From Verrucomicrobiota bacterium (lineage in GTDB: Bacteria; Verrucomicrobiota; Verrucomicrobiia; Opitutales; Opitutaceae), in the NCBI GenBank assembly GCA_023428905.1, contig JAEYWP010000032.1, positions 186,001 to 250,000 of the forward strand: DNA of 64,000 nt, given 5' to 3'. A program made the position numbers and the translations under genes. Within the stretch, counting starts at the first letter, position 1. Each line of letters opens with the position of its first letter. Positions 32,188 to 40,638 of this stretch are shown here, piece after piece. The notes under the pieces were generated by a model. That model saw nothing but the letters and a program-made list of their open reading frames with translations. It ran no database searches and had not been told where the DNA came from.

Positions 32188-33510
32188 ATGGAGCCGCATC
32201 GATCGTTTGGTTTAGCTGCGCCCGACGTAAAACGCAGGCACATCCTACCGAAAGCCCTCGTGGTAGGGCTCGTTGCAGGACTTCTCGCTTCGGCTTTCCG
32301 GATTGTGCTGCACACGGTGGAAAACCAGCGCGTGGCTTTTCTGTCGGGTCTCAATGGTTCGATGCGTTTGCCCGTCGCGATTGCAATCGGCGCCTCGTGT
32401 GGTGCGGTGGCGTTGTGGCTGGTGAAACGATTTTCACCTGACGCTTCGGGCAGCGGGATTCCGCAATTGAAAGCATTCATCCTCGGACAGGCTGAGCTGC
32501 AGTGGAAGCGACTGCTGCCCGTAAAGTTCATCGCCGGAGTGATCGGAATTGGCGGCGGCCTCGCTCTCGGGCGAGAGGGGCCCACCATACAGATGGGCGG
32601 CGCCACGGGCCTGATGGTTTCCGAGTGGTTTCGCATCAAACCTGGGGAAGGCGAGCGCAAGGCACTCATTGCAGCAGGATCGGGAGCGGGGCTAGCCGCC
32701 GCGTTCAATGCGCCTCTAGCCGGGATGGTCTTTGTTCTAGAGGAGCTCGCTGCCAGCTTCACGCCCGTTGTCTTCGTAGCCGCCTTTTTGTCCTGCGTTA
32801 CGGCTGATGTCGTGGGCCGCGTACTGACGAACGAAATGCCGGTATTTGCGGTGAACCACATGTCAGTACCGGGTGTTCCCGCCCTACCCGCCGCACTGGT
32901 CTTGGGCGGCCTCTGTGGCCTGGCGGGCATCGTCTTCAGCCGATCACTCCTCAAAAGCCTGGAACTCTATGAACGTCTGAAATGGCCCGCGTGGGCGAAA
33001 GGCGCGCTAGCAGGCAGCTTGGTGGGAGTTGCGAGCGGGATATTTCCTGGGGTCGCTGGCGGTGGCGGGTCACTCGTCGAACGCGCGCTATTGGGTGAGA
33101 TTGCCACAACGTGGCTACCACTCCTGCTCGTCACGCGATTCCTACTTACCATGACGAGTTACGGGACGGGTGCGGCTGGAGGGATTTTTGCACCGCTCCT
33201 CGTCATAGGCGCGCTGGGTGGTCTTGGCTTCGGCGAAGCCGTCCATGCCTTGGCTCCAGCAGCCGTGCCGAGTGCTCCAGCCTTCGCGGTGATCGCCATG
33301 GGCGGACTGCTGACCGCCATCGTCCGGGCGCCGTTGACCGGAATTGTGCTCATGATCGAACTCACCGGGACGTACGACTTCATGCTCCCGCTCCTCGGGT
33401 GCTGCCTCGTCGCCTACGGGGTGGCCGAAGCCACCAGCACCCCTCCGATCTACGAAGCTCTTCGCGAGCGCGCCCTGGCTGCACGCAACACGCGCGATCT
33501 TCAGGGTTGA
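32188..33510 (+). CDS. ClC-family chloride/proton exchanger
   Basis: 440 aa with the selectivity-filter signatures in order: GSGIP at about 88-92, GREGP at 128-132 (gating Glu130), and YGTGAAGGIFAP near 332-343. The LEEL motif near 186, at the place of the proton-path Glu203 of E. coli ClC, is kept, so a Cl-/H+ antiporter is more likely than a channel. No CBS domains follow. In enteric bacteria such proteins support acid resistance, consistent with the neighbouring stress genes. ATG 32188 has only a weak AGCGAG ribosome site. Confidence 0.92.
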   Translation: MEPHRSFGLAAPDVKRRHILPKALVVGLVAGLLASAFRIVLHTVENQRVAFLSGLNGSMRLPVAIAIGASCGAVALWLVKRFSPDASGSGIPQLKAFILGQAELQWKRLLPVKFIAGVIGIGGGLALGREGPTIQMGGATGLMVSEWFRIKPGEGERKALIAAGSGAGLAAAFNAPLAGMVFVLEELAASFTPVVFVAAFLSCVTADVVGRVLTNEMPVFAVNHMSVPGVPALPAALVLGGLCGLAGIVFSRSLLKSLELYERLKWPAWAKGALAGSLVGVASGIFPGVAGGGGSLVERALLGEIATTWLPLLLVTRFLLTMTSYGTGAAGGIFAPLLVIGALGGLGFGEAVHALAPAAVPSAPAFAVIAMGGLLTAIVRAPLTGIVLMIELTGTYDFMLPLLGCCLVAYGVAEATSTPPIYEALRERALAARNTRDLQG

Positions 33511-33784
33511 ATTTGCTTCTCTCTTCCAGGGGCACGGCAGCCGTGCTTATGCCTTAGGGGCGTGAAGGACGTGGACCATGCCTCCCCTCTTCTTGGCGTG
33601 GCCGAGAGCCCTCACTGCCCCATACCTGTGAGGCAGCTGCCCTAGGGCTCCAAGAAAGATGCCTCCACCCCGCGGAGGGAACGCCACCCCATACCGCGCA
33701 GGGACTCGCGCGTGTAGGGTGTTATAGAGCGTCGCTCTCGCTGGCACCTCGATGGAACCCACGTCTCCCTCAATACCTTCACGC

Positions 33785-35104
33785 ATGACGAATCTTCCCG
33801 CTTTCATGTTCGCGACGGGAATCGAGAACAGCATCCCCACCATCCAGAACGGGCGCACCCGGGTTGATGAGATGGAAAAGTGCGATCACTACCGCCGCTG
33901 GGAGGAGGACTTCACGTTGGTCGAGGAACTCGGTATTCGCTTCCTGCGTTATGGTCCGCCCCTACACCGGACGTGGCTTGCGCAGGGCCGCTACGATTGG
34001 GACTTTGCTGACGCTACGTTCTCGTCGCTCTTCCGACGGGGCTTGGTGCCCATCGTCGACTTATGCCACTTCGGCGTGCCGGACTGGATCGGCAACTTCC
34101 AGAACCCGGACTTTCCGGAATTGTTCGCAGACTACGCGCGGGTTTTCGCGCAGCGGTTCCCATGGGTGCAGTTGTACACTCCGGTGAACGAGATGTTCAT
34201 CTGCGCCACCTTCTCTGCGGCCTACGGCTGGTGGAATGAGCAGCTGTCCAGCGATCGCGCTTTCGTGACCGCACTGAAACACATCGTCCGCGCCAATGTG
34301 CTCGCGATGCGGTCCATCTTGGAAGTGCGGCCAGACGCTCTCTTCATCCAGAGCGAGTCGTCGGAGTATTTTCACGCGCACAACCCTAAAGCGATCAAAC
34401 CTGCGGAGGTCATGAACGCACGGCGTTTTCTGTCACTCGACCTGAACTACGGCCGACGCGTCGATTCAGAGATGTACGAATTCCTCATGGATAACGGAAT
34501 GACGCGGGAGGAGTATCATTTCTTCCATACGCACGATGTGAAACATCGGTGTATCATGGGTAACGACTACTACGTGACGAATGAGCATCGCGTCAGGCCG
34601 AACGGGCACACGGAGCCCGCGGGCGAAGTCTTCGGTTACGACGAAATCACGTGGCAGTATTACGATCGGTATCGCCTTCCGGTCATGCACACGGAGACAA
34701 ACCTGAACGAGGGCCCCCGAGGCGACGAAGCGGTTTACTGGCTTTGGAAAGAGTGGGCCAACGTCCTCCGGGTGCGCAACAAAGGGGTGCCGATCGTAGG
34801 GTTCACCTGGTATTCGCTCACGGACCAGGTCGATTGGGACACGGCTCTCCGCGAGAACAACGGGCGGATTAATCCGCTCGGCCTCTACGACCTGGACCGA
34901 AAGCCACGCGCGGTCGGCAAGGCTTACAAAGAGCTCATCTCCGAATGGCGAGAGCTACTGCCAACCCAGAGCGTCTGCCTTCGCTTGCCACTCGTTCAGC
35001 CTCAGGAGTACCAGGAGCGTTTCGCGGACCGCGCCCGCAAAGCTGCGCAGCGCAAGAATCAGTCGGTCGAAACCGAACCCACCTACGCCGGGGAGGGAGC
35101 ATGA
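33785..35104 (+). CDS. GH1-like family glycosidase
   Basis: 439 aa from ATG 33785 (ATG 33752 is in frame and possible). TIM-barrel GH-A features: LRYGPPLHRTW near 60, the acid/base Glu in YTPVNEMF near 135, a WWN stretch, and the probable nucleophile Glu in VMHTETNLNEG near 304; GFTWYSLTDQVDWD near 340 resembles the GH1 motif near the active site. Often annotated as family 1 glycosylhydrolase or beta-glucosidase. No signal peptide. It overlaps the following SDR start by 4 nt (ATGA), and such SDR partners suggest a sugar-modifying pathway rather than simple hydrolysis. The substrate is unknown. Confidence 0.75.
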   Translation: MTNLPAFMFATGIENSIPTIQNGRTRVDEMEKCDHYRRWEEDFTLVEELGIRFLRYGPPLHRTWLAQGRYDWDFADATFSSLFRRGLVPIVDLCHFGVPDWIGNFQNPDFPELFADYARVFAQRFPWVQLYTPVNEMFICATFSAAYGWWNEQLSSDRAFVTALKHIVRANVLAMRSILEVRPDALFIQSESSEYFHAHNPKAIKPAEVMNARRFLSLDLNYGRRVDSEMYEFLMDNGMTREEYHFFHTHDVKHRCIMGNDYYVTNEHRVRPNGHTEPAGEVFGYDEITWQYYDRYRLPVMHTETNLNEGPRGDEAVYWLWKEWANVLRVRNKGVPIVGFTWYSLTDQVDWDTALRENNGRINPLGLYDLDRKPRAVGKAYKELISEWRELLPTQSVCLRLPLVQPQEYQERFADRARKAAQRKNQSVETEPTYAGEGA

Positions 35105-35841
35105 AAGGGCTCAAAGACAAGGTCGTGATCATCACGGGCGCCGCGAGCGGCATCGGACTTGCCATGGCCCGCAAGTTTGGAGCCGAAGGATCACGCGTCG
35201 TGATCGTGGATGTTAATCTTGAGGCAGCCGAAAAAGCCGCGCGCGACGTTCAGTCGTCCGGGGCTGCCGACGCCTTGGCTGTCCGGTGCGATGTGTCACA
35301 GGAAAACGAGGTGGAGAATGCCGTGAGCGAAACAATGGCCCGCTTCGGTCGTCTCGACGTGGTCGTCAACAACGCCGGTTTGATGATCTTCAAACCGATC
35401 CAAGAGATCACGGCCAGCGATTGGCACCGGATTCTGGGCGTCGATCTCTTGGGCGCTTTCTTTTTTACCCGCGCGGCATTCCGCGAGATGTCAAACGGCG
35501 GAGCGATCATCAATATCTCCAGTATCCACGCCGTAGAGACGACGCCACTCGTTGCACCCTATGCGACGGCAAAGGCCGCGTTGGTATCCCTTACCCGATC
35601 AGCAGCGATCGAAGGTGCTCCGAAGGGGATTCGAGTGAATGCGATCCTTCCCGGTGCAGTCGACACGCCGATGCTTTGGAACAATCCCAACATCAAGTCT
35701 GGCGCAGAAGCGGTGGATCCCACCGCTGTCGGCAAGCCGGAGGACATTGCCGACGTCGCGGCTTTCCTAGCCTCCGATGAAGCCCGTTTCGTCCAGGGCG
35801 CGAATGTCCGAGTGGACGGCGGTCGTCTCAGCAGGCTGTGA
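35101..35841 (+). CDS. SDR oxidoreductase coupled to the GH1-like gene
   Basis: 246 aa classical SDR with TGAASGIG near residue 13, NNAG near 88, Ser in NISSIHA and YATAK near 153-157, ending in GANVRVDGG. The start at ATG 35101 is supported by GGGAGG a few nt upstream, inside the end of the GH1-like gene, and by the ATGA overlap. Cofactor and substrate cannot be told beyond a probable NAD(P)-dependent sugar or alcohol dehydrogenase. A 7-bp inverted repeat at the stop codon lacks a T-run. Confidence 0.88.
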   Translation: MKGLKDKVVIITGAASGIGLAMARKFGAEGSRVVIVDVNLEAAEKAARDVQSSGAADALAVRCDVSQENEVENAVSETMARFGRLDVVVNNAGLMIFKPIQEITASDWHRILGVDLLGAFFFTRAAFREMSNGGAIINISSIHAVETTPLVAPYATAKAALVSLTRSAAIEGAPKGIRVNAILPGAVDTPMLWNNPNIKSGAEAVDPTAVGKPEDIADVAAFLASDEARFVQGANVRVDGGRLSRL

Positions 35842-35915
35842 GCCTGCCGGACCGCTGGGACAACCCTTCGACGACATAAACGATCATCATCGCCCCCCCC
35901 GCGATCTGGTAAAAA

Positions 35916-35992
35916 TGGTCGGGCCGGAGAGATTCGAACTCTCGACCTCTTGCACCCCATGCAAGCGCGCTACCAGGCTACGCTACGGCCCG
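35916..35992 (-). tRNA. tRNA-Pro (anticodon GGG)
   Basis: A full cloverleaf on the minus strand, 77 nt including encoded CCA: acceptor CGGGCCG/CGGCCCG, anticodon stem CTTGC/GCAAG with loop ATGGGGT giving anticodon GGG, and a T-loop GTTCGAATC. It reads CCC and CCU proline codons. The accessory stretch lies directly beyond its 3' end, the usual side for integrated islands, although no integrase or att repeat was seen. Confidence 0.95.
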
Positions 35993-36125
35993 ACAAAAGG
36001 AAGGGCAGAAAGGCCCATGGCCGGGGGATAAGCAAGCGGTTTTTTCGGCCGTCCGGGCGGAATTCAACCACCCGGTCGGGCAATCCGTGCGTAGCCAAAG
36101 AAGCCCTGCAGGCGTACCTTAAGGT

Positions 36126-36575
36126 ATGAAAACGATTCTTGCCCCGATCGATTTCTCCACCGCCACCAATCCGGTGATTGACGGCGCGATTGAACTAGCC
36201 CGCGCCACCCAGGGACGGGTGGTTCTCCTCCACATCGTACAGGCGCCGATCCTCACCAGTGACTACGGCCTGGCGATCGAGAGTTTCCAGGAAGCCGTCA
36301 CCCTCAGCGAGCGCCACGCCGCCAAACGCCTAGCCGAACTGAAGGCCCAGGCGCAAGGCCAGGTGCCCGCGGTCGAGATCGACCAGGTCAGCGGCTCTGC
36401 CATCGCCGAAATTCTCGCCGCCACCGAACGTCACCACGCAGATTACCTGGTCATGGGTTCCCACGGTCACACCGCGCTCTACGACCTCCTGGTGGGAAGC
36501 ACCACCCATGGCGTGCTGCGCAAGGTGCGGTGCCCGGTGGTGATCATCCCGCCCAAGGCCGTCCAAAAACGCTGA
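36126..36575 (+). CDS. Universal stress protein (UspA family, ATP-binding type)
   Basis: 149 aa; the start has TTAAGG a few nt upstream. The single Usp domain opens with MKTILAPIDFS and carries the ATP-binding pattern G-x2-G-x9-GS in MGSHGHTALYDLLVGSTTHG near residues 113-132, so the nucleotide-binding branch is likely. These proteins help survival in starvation and other stresses by mechanisms still unclear. It is convergent with the LOG-family gene, with a 7-nt gap. Confidence 0.92.
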   Translation: MKTILAPIDFSTATNPVIDGAIELARATQGRVVLLHIVQAPILTSDYGLAIESFQEAVTLSERHAAKRLAELKAQAQGQVPAVEIDQVSGSAIAEILAATERHHADYLVMGSHGHTALYDLLVGSTTHGVLRKVRCPVVIIPPKAVQKR

Positions 36576-36582
36576 GCGTCGG

Positions 36583-37161
36583 TCAGTTGGTCACAAACCA
36601 CTTCGTCTCGGCCGCGGGCGCACTGCCTGCCTCGAGATGGGCGAACACGTGCTCCAGCGTGGGCGCCACCGAAAACAGATTGAGGTTCGACGGCTTGTTG
36701 AAGCGCTCGTTGATCATGCGCTCAAAAAAACGCAGGAGGTCGTCGTAGAACCCGTCCTGGTTGTGGAAGACACACGGTTTCCGCAACACGTCCAGCTGGC
36801 GCAGGGTCAGGATTTCCATGATCTCCTCGAGGGTGCCCCACCCGCCGGGAAGCGCGACAAACGCGTCCGCCCGCGCCTCCATCAGGAGCTTCCGCTCGCG
36901 CATCGTCACCACCGTGATCAACTCGTCGGCTTCATCGTAGGCCAGTTCCTTTGCCTTCATGAAATCCGGGATCACCCCGATGACGCGGCCCCCGGACCGC
37001 TTCACCGCCCGGGCCACCGTGCCCATCAGACCGGTCTTGCCGCCGCCATACACCAGCCCCCAGCCGCGGCGGACCATCTCAACCCCGAGCGCTTCCGCCG
37101 CCGCATAATATTTGGCGTCGAGACGGTCGCTCGAGGAGCAGTACACACAAAGCATCTTCAT
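36583..37161 (-). CDS. LOG family protein (cytokinin riboside 5'-monophosphate phosphoribohydrolase-like)
   Basis: 192 aa with the diagnostic PGGWGTLEE motif near residues 104-112 and the upstream GGGKTGLMG nucleotide-binding loop near 39-47. LOG enzymes cleave N6-modified adenosine monophosphates to free base and ribose 5-phosphate; in bacteria they are broad nucleoside-monophosphate nucleosidases. ATG 37161 begins MKMLCVYCSSSD, the usual start of this family. The C-terminus has no odd feature. Confidence 0.92.
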   Translation of the reverse strand: MKMLCVYCSSSDRLDAKYYAAAEALGVEMVRRGWGLVYGGGKTGLMGTVARAVKRSGGRVIGVIPDFMKAKELAYDEADELITVVTMRERKLLMEARADAFVALPGGWGTLEEIMEILTLRQLDVLRKPCVFHNQDGFYDDLLRFFERMINERFNKPSNLNLFSVAPTLEHVFAHLEAGSAPAAETKWFVTN

Positions 37162-37225
37162 GGAGCCTCAAAACTAGCCTCCGGCAGGCGGAGCGAAAGC
37201 AGAGAATCGACTGAAACGCCGGGGT

Positions 37226-38122
37226 GTGTTCCATCGGAAGCCTGTGCCGGCCACCTCGTTTCCCTACCGCGGACGCATCGCCCCCTCCCCCACCGGGTAC
37301 CTCCACCTCGGACATGCGCGGACCTTCTGGCTGGCGGCACAACGGGCGGAAAAAGCCGGCGGAGCACTGGTCTTGCGCGATGATGACCTCGACCGCGCGC
37401 GGTGCCGCGAAGCCTATAGCCTCGCCGCCCGGGAGGACCTGCTCTGGCTCGGCTTGGCCTGGACCGAGGGACCGGACGTGGGTGGCCCGCACACGCCGTA
37501 CGTGCAGAGCGAGGCACGCCCGCTCTACTGGGACGCCTTGCGGCGGCTCCATGCCGCGGGCCTGATTTTTCCGTGCGAACGCTCGCGTCGCGATGTGGCG
37601 GCCGCAGCCGGCGCTCCCCACGAAGCGCGCGGCGAGGCGGATGAGCCGGTGTATCCGGCCCATTTTCGCCCCGCCCCCGGGACGCCCCTGCCGCCGCTCG
37701 GGCCAGAGGTGCGAGTCAACTGGCGCTTTCGGGTGCCGGACGGGGAGGCAGTCCGGTTCCATGACGGAGCCTGCGGGCCACAGCAGGCGGTGGCCGGCCG
37801 GGACTTCGGGGATTTTCTCGTCTGGAGAAAAGATGACACGCCGGCCTACCAGCTCGCCTGCGTGGTCGATGACGCCCGCATGGGCATCACCGAGGTGGTG
37901 CGCGGAGCCGACCTGATCACCTCCACCTTCCGGCAGCTCCTTCTGTATCGAGCACTCAGTTACACGGCCCCGGCCTTTCTTCACGCCCCGCTGCTCGCGG
38001 ATGAGCGGGGCGTGCGGTTGGCCAAGCGGCACGATGCCCTCAGCCTCCGCGCCCTGCGCGCGGGAGGCGCCGACCCGCGCGCCCTGCAGGACCGCTTCGC
38101 CCGGGAGATCCCCCTTTCATGA
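37226..38122 (+). CDS. gluQ: Glutamyl-Q tRNA(Asp) synthetase
   Basis: 298 aa GluRS paralogue without the anticodon-binding domain. HIGH appears as HLGH in SPTGYLHLGH near residues 22-31, and KMSKS as RLAKRH near 270. The enzyme attaches glutamate to queuosine at position 34 of tRNA(Asp). The usual four-Cys zinc site is not evident: the segment around FPCERSRRD keeps only one Cys. There is no ATG; GTG 37226 or GTG 37244 must start it. The stop overlaps mogA (ATGA at 38119-38122). Confidence 0.88.
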   Translation: MFHRKPVPATSFPYRGRIAPSPTGYLHLGHARTFWLAAQRAEKAGGALVLRDDDLDRARCREAYSLAAREDLLWLGLAWTEGPDVGGPHTPYVQSEARPLYWDALRRLHAAGLIFPCERSRRDVAAAAGAPHEARGEADEPVYPAHFRPAPGTPLPPLGPEVRVNWRFRVPDGEAVRFHDGACGPQQAVAGRDFGDFLVWRKDDTPAYQLACVVDDARMGITEVVRGADLITSTFRQLLLYRALSYTAPAFLHAPLLADERGVRLAKRHDALSLRALRAGGADPRALQDRFAREIPLS

Positions 38123-38646
38123 AAATTGTCATTGGTGTGATCAACGTCTCCGACCGGGCCAGCGCCGGGATCTACGCGGACACCCCCGGCCAGGCGGCGG
38201 TGGCGCTCCTGCGCGAATGGCTGGTCACCCCCTTCGAGGTGGACTACCGCGTCATCCCCGACGAGCAGGACCGGATTGAGGCGGAGCTGCGGCGGATGTG
38301 CGACGAGGCCAGTTGCTGCCTGGTGGTCACGACCGGCGGCACGGGACCGGCGCCGCGCGACGTCACGCCCGAGGCGACGGAACGTGTATGTGAAAAGCTG
38401 TTACCGGGCTTCGGTGAGCTCATGCGCGCGACCTCCCTGAAATACGTGCCCACCGCGATCCTCTCCCGCCAGACCGCGGGGATCCGGGGCCGGTCCCTGA
38501 TCGTCAATCTGCCCGGCCGCCCCAAGGCGATCCGTGAAAACCTCGAAACCGTCTTCCCCGCCATCCCGTACTGCATCGACCTGATCGGGGGCCCGCGCCT
38601 CGAGGCCAACCACGCGGTAATGCCGGTCTTCCGACCGAAGGCCTAA
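38119..38646 (+). CDS. mogA: Molybdopterin adenylyltransferase (MogA)
   Basis: 175 aa, complete MoCF-biosynthesis fold: IGVINVSDRASAGIY at the start, the TTGGTGPAPRDVTPEAT nucleotide/pterin loop near 69-85, and LPGRPKAIRENLE near 135-147. It adenylates molybdopterin before metal insertion in molybdenum-cofactor synthesis. Coupled by a 4-nt overlap to the GluQRS gene, an unrelated function, and overlapping the convergent membrane-protein gene by 4 nt at its end. Confidence 0.92.
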   Translation: MKIVIGVINVSDRASAGIYADTPGQAAVALLREWLVTPFEVDYRVIPDEQDRIEAELRRMCDEASCCLVVTTGGTGPAPRDVTPEATERVCEKLLPGFGELMRATSLKYVPTAILSRQTAGIRGRSLIVNLPGRPKAIRENLETVFPAIPYCIDLIGGPRLEANHAVMPVFRPKA

Positions 38647-39005
38647 CCCGCGATCGGGTTCCAGAGATCGCGCGGCAGGATCGAGGTGGGCCCGTTGACG
38701 TAGTACTGGTAATAGAGCCAGAAAACAACCACCCCAAGGACGGAGAGGAACACGATCTCGCCGAGGATCCCACCGCCCTTGCGGCTGCCCTGATGGAGGG
38801 CGCGCACCCCGGACTCGATCGCCGGCGCCACCGCAAACGCGACGAGCGATCCTCCGAAAAGGACAAGGAGGATGATCACGGCGACCCGCGCGTACGGATC
38901 GTCGATCATCTCGGCCTTGTAGGAGATGACGGAGTTGAGGAGGTTCAGCAGCAGGAGACAGCACGGCAGGACGTAATACGCCCGCAGGACATGGGCTTTC
39001 TTCAC
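38643..39005 (-). CDS. Small membrane protein of unknown function
   Basis: 120 aa, not recognised. Three probable membrane helices: about 9-27, 42-63 (VAVIILLVLFGGSLVAFAV) and 84-102 (EIVFLSVLGVVVFWLYYQYY), with a basic loop between the second and third. Convergent with mogA, sharing 4 nt. A real gene is likely because of its consistent hydrophobic pattern and start ATG with MKKAH, but no role can be given. Confidence 0.7.
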   Translation of the reverse strand: MKKAHVLRAYYVLPCCLLLLNLLNSVISYKAEMIDDPYARVAVIILLVLFGGSLVAFAVAPAIESGVRALHQGSRKGGGILGEIVFLSVLGVVVFWLYYQYYVNGPTSILPRDLWNPIAG

Positions 39006-39065
39006 CGCGCCACTACACCGGTCTGCCCTGACCAGGTCGATCCCAACGGTGGGCGGTCGTCCCGG

Positions 39066-39440
39066 CTACAGTTCGGTGTATTTGTCGGAGCGCCCCCGCG
39101 CTTTTTCGACCGGGTACTTGAGGGCGTTGGCGGCCATCTTCGCCTCGATCACCGCCGCGACGTCGATCCCGGCCATGTTGGCGAACTCGAGGGCATAGAT
39201 GACCACATCGGCCAGCTCCTCCTCGATTTTTTTGCGCTTCACTGTGTCTTGCGCGATGGCCCGGGAGGCTTCGGGGGTGGCCCAGAGAAAGTGTTCCATC
39301 AGCTCTCCGGCCTCCGCCGCGAGCGCCATGCTGAGGTTCTTCGGCGAATGGAACTGCTCCCAGTCACGGGCTTTAGCAAATTCGAGGATACGACCCTTGA
39401 GCTCGGCAACGGAGGTGTGGGCGTCAGTCAGAGGTGCCAT
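39066..39440 (-). CDS. MazG-like nucleotide pyrophosphohydrolase
   Basis: 124 aa from ATG 39440. All-alpha NTP pyrophosphatase pattern: FAKARDWEQFHSPKNL at about 20-35, the metal motif EAGELMEHF near 43-51 and EELADVVIYALEF near 74-86, the ExxE...ExxD arrangement of the MazG/dCTPase group. It hydrolyses (possibly modified) dNTPs to the monophosphate plus pyrophosphate, cleaning the nucleotide pool. An upstream in-frame ATG at 39527 would add a tail unlike the family. Confidence 0.88.
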   Translation of the reverse strand: MAPLTDAHTSVAELKGRILEFAKARDWEQFHSPKNLSMALAAEAGELMEHFLWATPEASRAIAQDTVKRKKIEEELADVVIYALEFANMAGIDVAAVIEAKMAANALKYPVEKARGRSDKYTEL

Positions 39441-39738
39441 ATGGCGATTCTGTGAACTTTTTCTCCCCTGCAAAATTAAACTTGGCCCACCCCCTGCTTT
39501 TTGATGACTCGAACTCGTCCGAAACATGAACCGGTCACACCATCATCTCCGCTGCCACGCCGGCACTTCGATTACGAAGGCCTGCGTTTGCCGCGCCCAG
39601 ATGCGATCGGTCCGCCAGTCTTGGACGAAACAATCCACCGGCGCGGGCTCACTGGCCTAACGGCAGTCCTTCACAGGATCCGTCTAGAACCCAACCAGAG
39701 CCCGGCCCACCTCAGCAACGAGGAGCAAACGTACTGCC

Positions 39739-40128
39739 ATGCACACGATCATCCATCCCCTGAAGCCCACGTCGTCGCGACTGTCGGAATCCACGGACAA
39801 CTTCCGTGACCCGCATTACGACTGCGCGCAGATGGGCGACGACTTCAAGGTCGTCGTCTACGTCCCCGGCGTCGACGCCGCCGGCGTGGAGATCGTGCAG
39901 CGCGGACCGGACCTCACCGTCACCGCCCGCAAGTCCCACCTCGTCCGGGTGAACTGGCGGGCCCTGCACCTCGAGTCCGCCCAGCGCGACTACCGCCTGC
40001 GGCTGCGGCTCGGCAACCACCTGGATTACGAGGCGCTGCGCGCCGAGATCCACGAGGGTGTACTGACGATCGTGATACCACGTCGTCACGTCCTGCCGAA
40101 GCCCGAGCGCGCGCGCCGCGTCGCCTGA
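39739..40128 (+). CDS. Hsp20/alpha-crystallin small heat-shock protein
   Basis: 129 aa. The alpha-crystallin domain occupies about 30-115: FKVVVYVPGVDAAGVEI, then YRLRLRLGNHLDYEALRAEIHEGVLTIVIPRR, where GVLTIVIP is the usual G-x-L-x-I/V-x-I/V-P signature. It holds unfolding proteins in a soluble state. The gene follows about 300 bp of non-coding sequence after the divergent MazG-like gene. The N-terminal arm is short, about 30 residues. Confidence 0.9.
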   Translation: MHTIIHPLKPTSSRLSESTDNFRDPHYDCAQMGDDFKVVVYVPGVDAAGVEIVQRGPDLTVTARKSHLVRVNWRALHLESAQRDYRLRLRLGNHLDYEALRAEIHEGVLTIVIPRRHVLPKPERARRVA

Positions 40129-40372
40129 GCGCCATCCCTTACTCCGCGGTCCCGGGGTCGCGGGCAGTCTCGGTCCAGCACCGTCTGCCCGCCCCCGGGA
40201 CCAGGAAAAATCCCGTCCGTGGATACGGCGGGGAACCTCGCCACCGGGGCGCTGTTCTCACGTGATACGCCGCGTTGCTTCCCCGCCCCCGCCGCGAATT
40301 CCAGCCCTCCTGACCGTTTTCTTCTCAAGTGGCGCCGCCTGGTGCCGAGAAACCTCTTAACCCCTTTCGAGC

Positions 40373-40579
40373 ATGCCGTTCCCCATTGAACACTTTCCAC
40401 CCCCGCCCGAAAAAAATCCGACCGAGCGCCCGGCCCAGGTACGCCATTACGACCTGACGTGGAACCGGCCCATTTTCCGCGCCCCCTCGCTGCCCACCAC
40501 CGCGCAGCTTTGGTCGGAGGTGCCGTTTACCGCCCATTTTCCCCACCGCAGTTTTTCGGGTAAGGCGCGCTCCACCTGA
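40373..40579 (+). CDS. Small hypothetical protein (68 aa)
   Basis: MPFPIEHFPPPPEKNPTER opens a Pro-rich 68-aa frame with no recognised domain. It lies between hsp20 and a strong terminator 29 bp beyond its stop, so the region is transcribed on this strand. Whether the product is this peptide or an RNA is open; there is no clear Shine-Dalgarno. Confidence 0.45.
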   Translation: MPFPIEHFPPPPEKNPTERPAQVRHYDLTWNRPIFRAPSLPTTAQLWSEVPFTAHFPHRSFSGKARST

Positions 40580-40608
40580 TGGCGCGCTGCGTGCGGCGAT
40601 CGCTTTTG

Positions 40609-40637
40609 ACCGGCTACCTTAGGGAGCCGGTTTTTTT
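40609..40637 (+). terminator. Rho-independent terminator
   Basis: ACCGGCT (40609-40615) pairs with AGCCGGT (40625-40631), and seven T follow from 40631. The T-run is on the plus strand, ending transcription of the small gene at 40373; on the minus strand the hairpin lacks a T-run, so it does not terminate the convergent SUI1-like gene. Confidence 0.85.
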
Positions 40638-40638
40638 G

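Noticed and set aside
35832..35848. 7-bp inverted repeat at the stop of the SDR gene as terminator
   Set aside because: No T-run follows on either strand.
37185..37215. Sequence similar to site B (shares CAGAGAATCGA) before the GluQRS gene
   Set aside because: It lacks both GATGA repeats and the A-run, and the gene is unrelated to glycan use. Likely chance.
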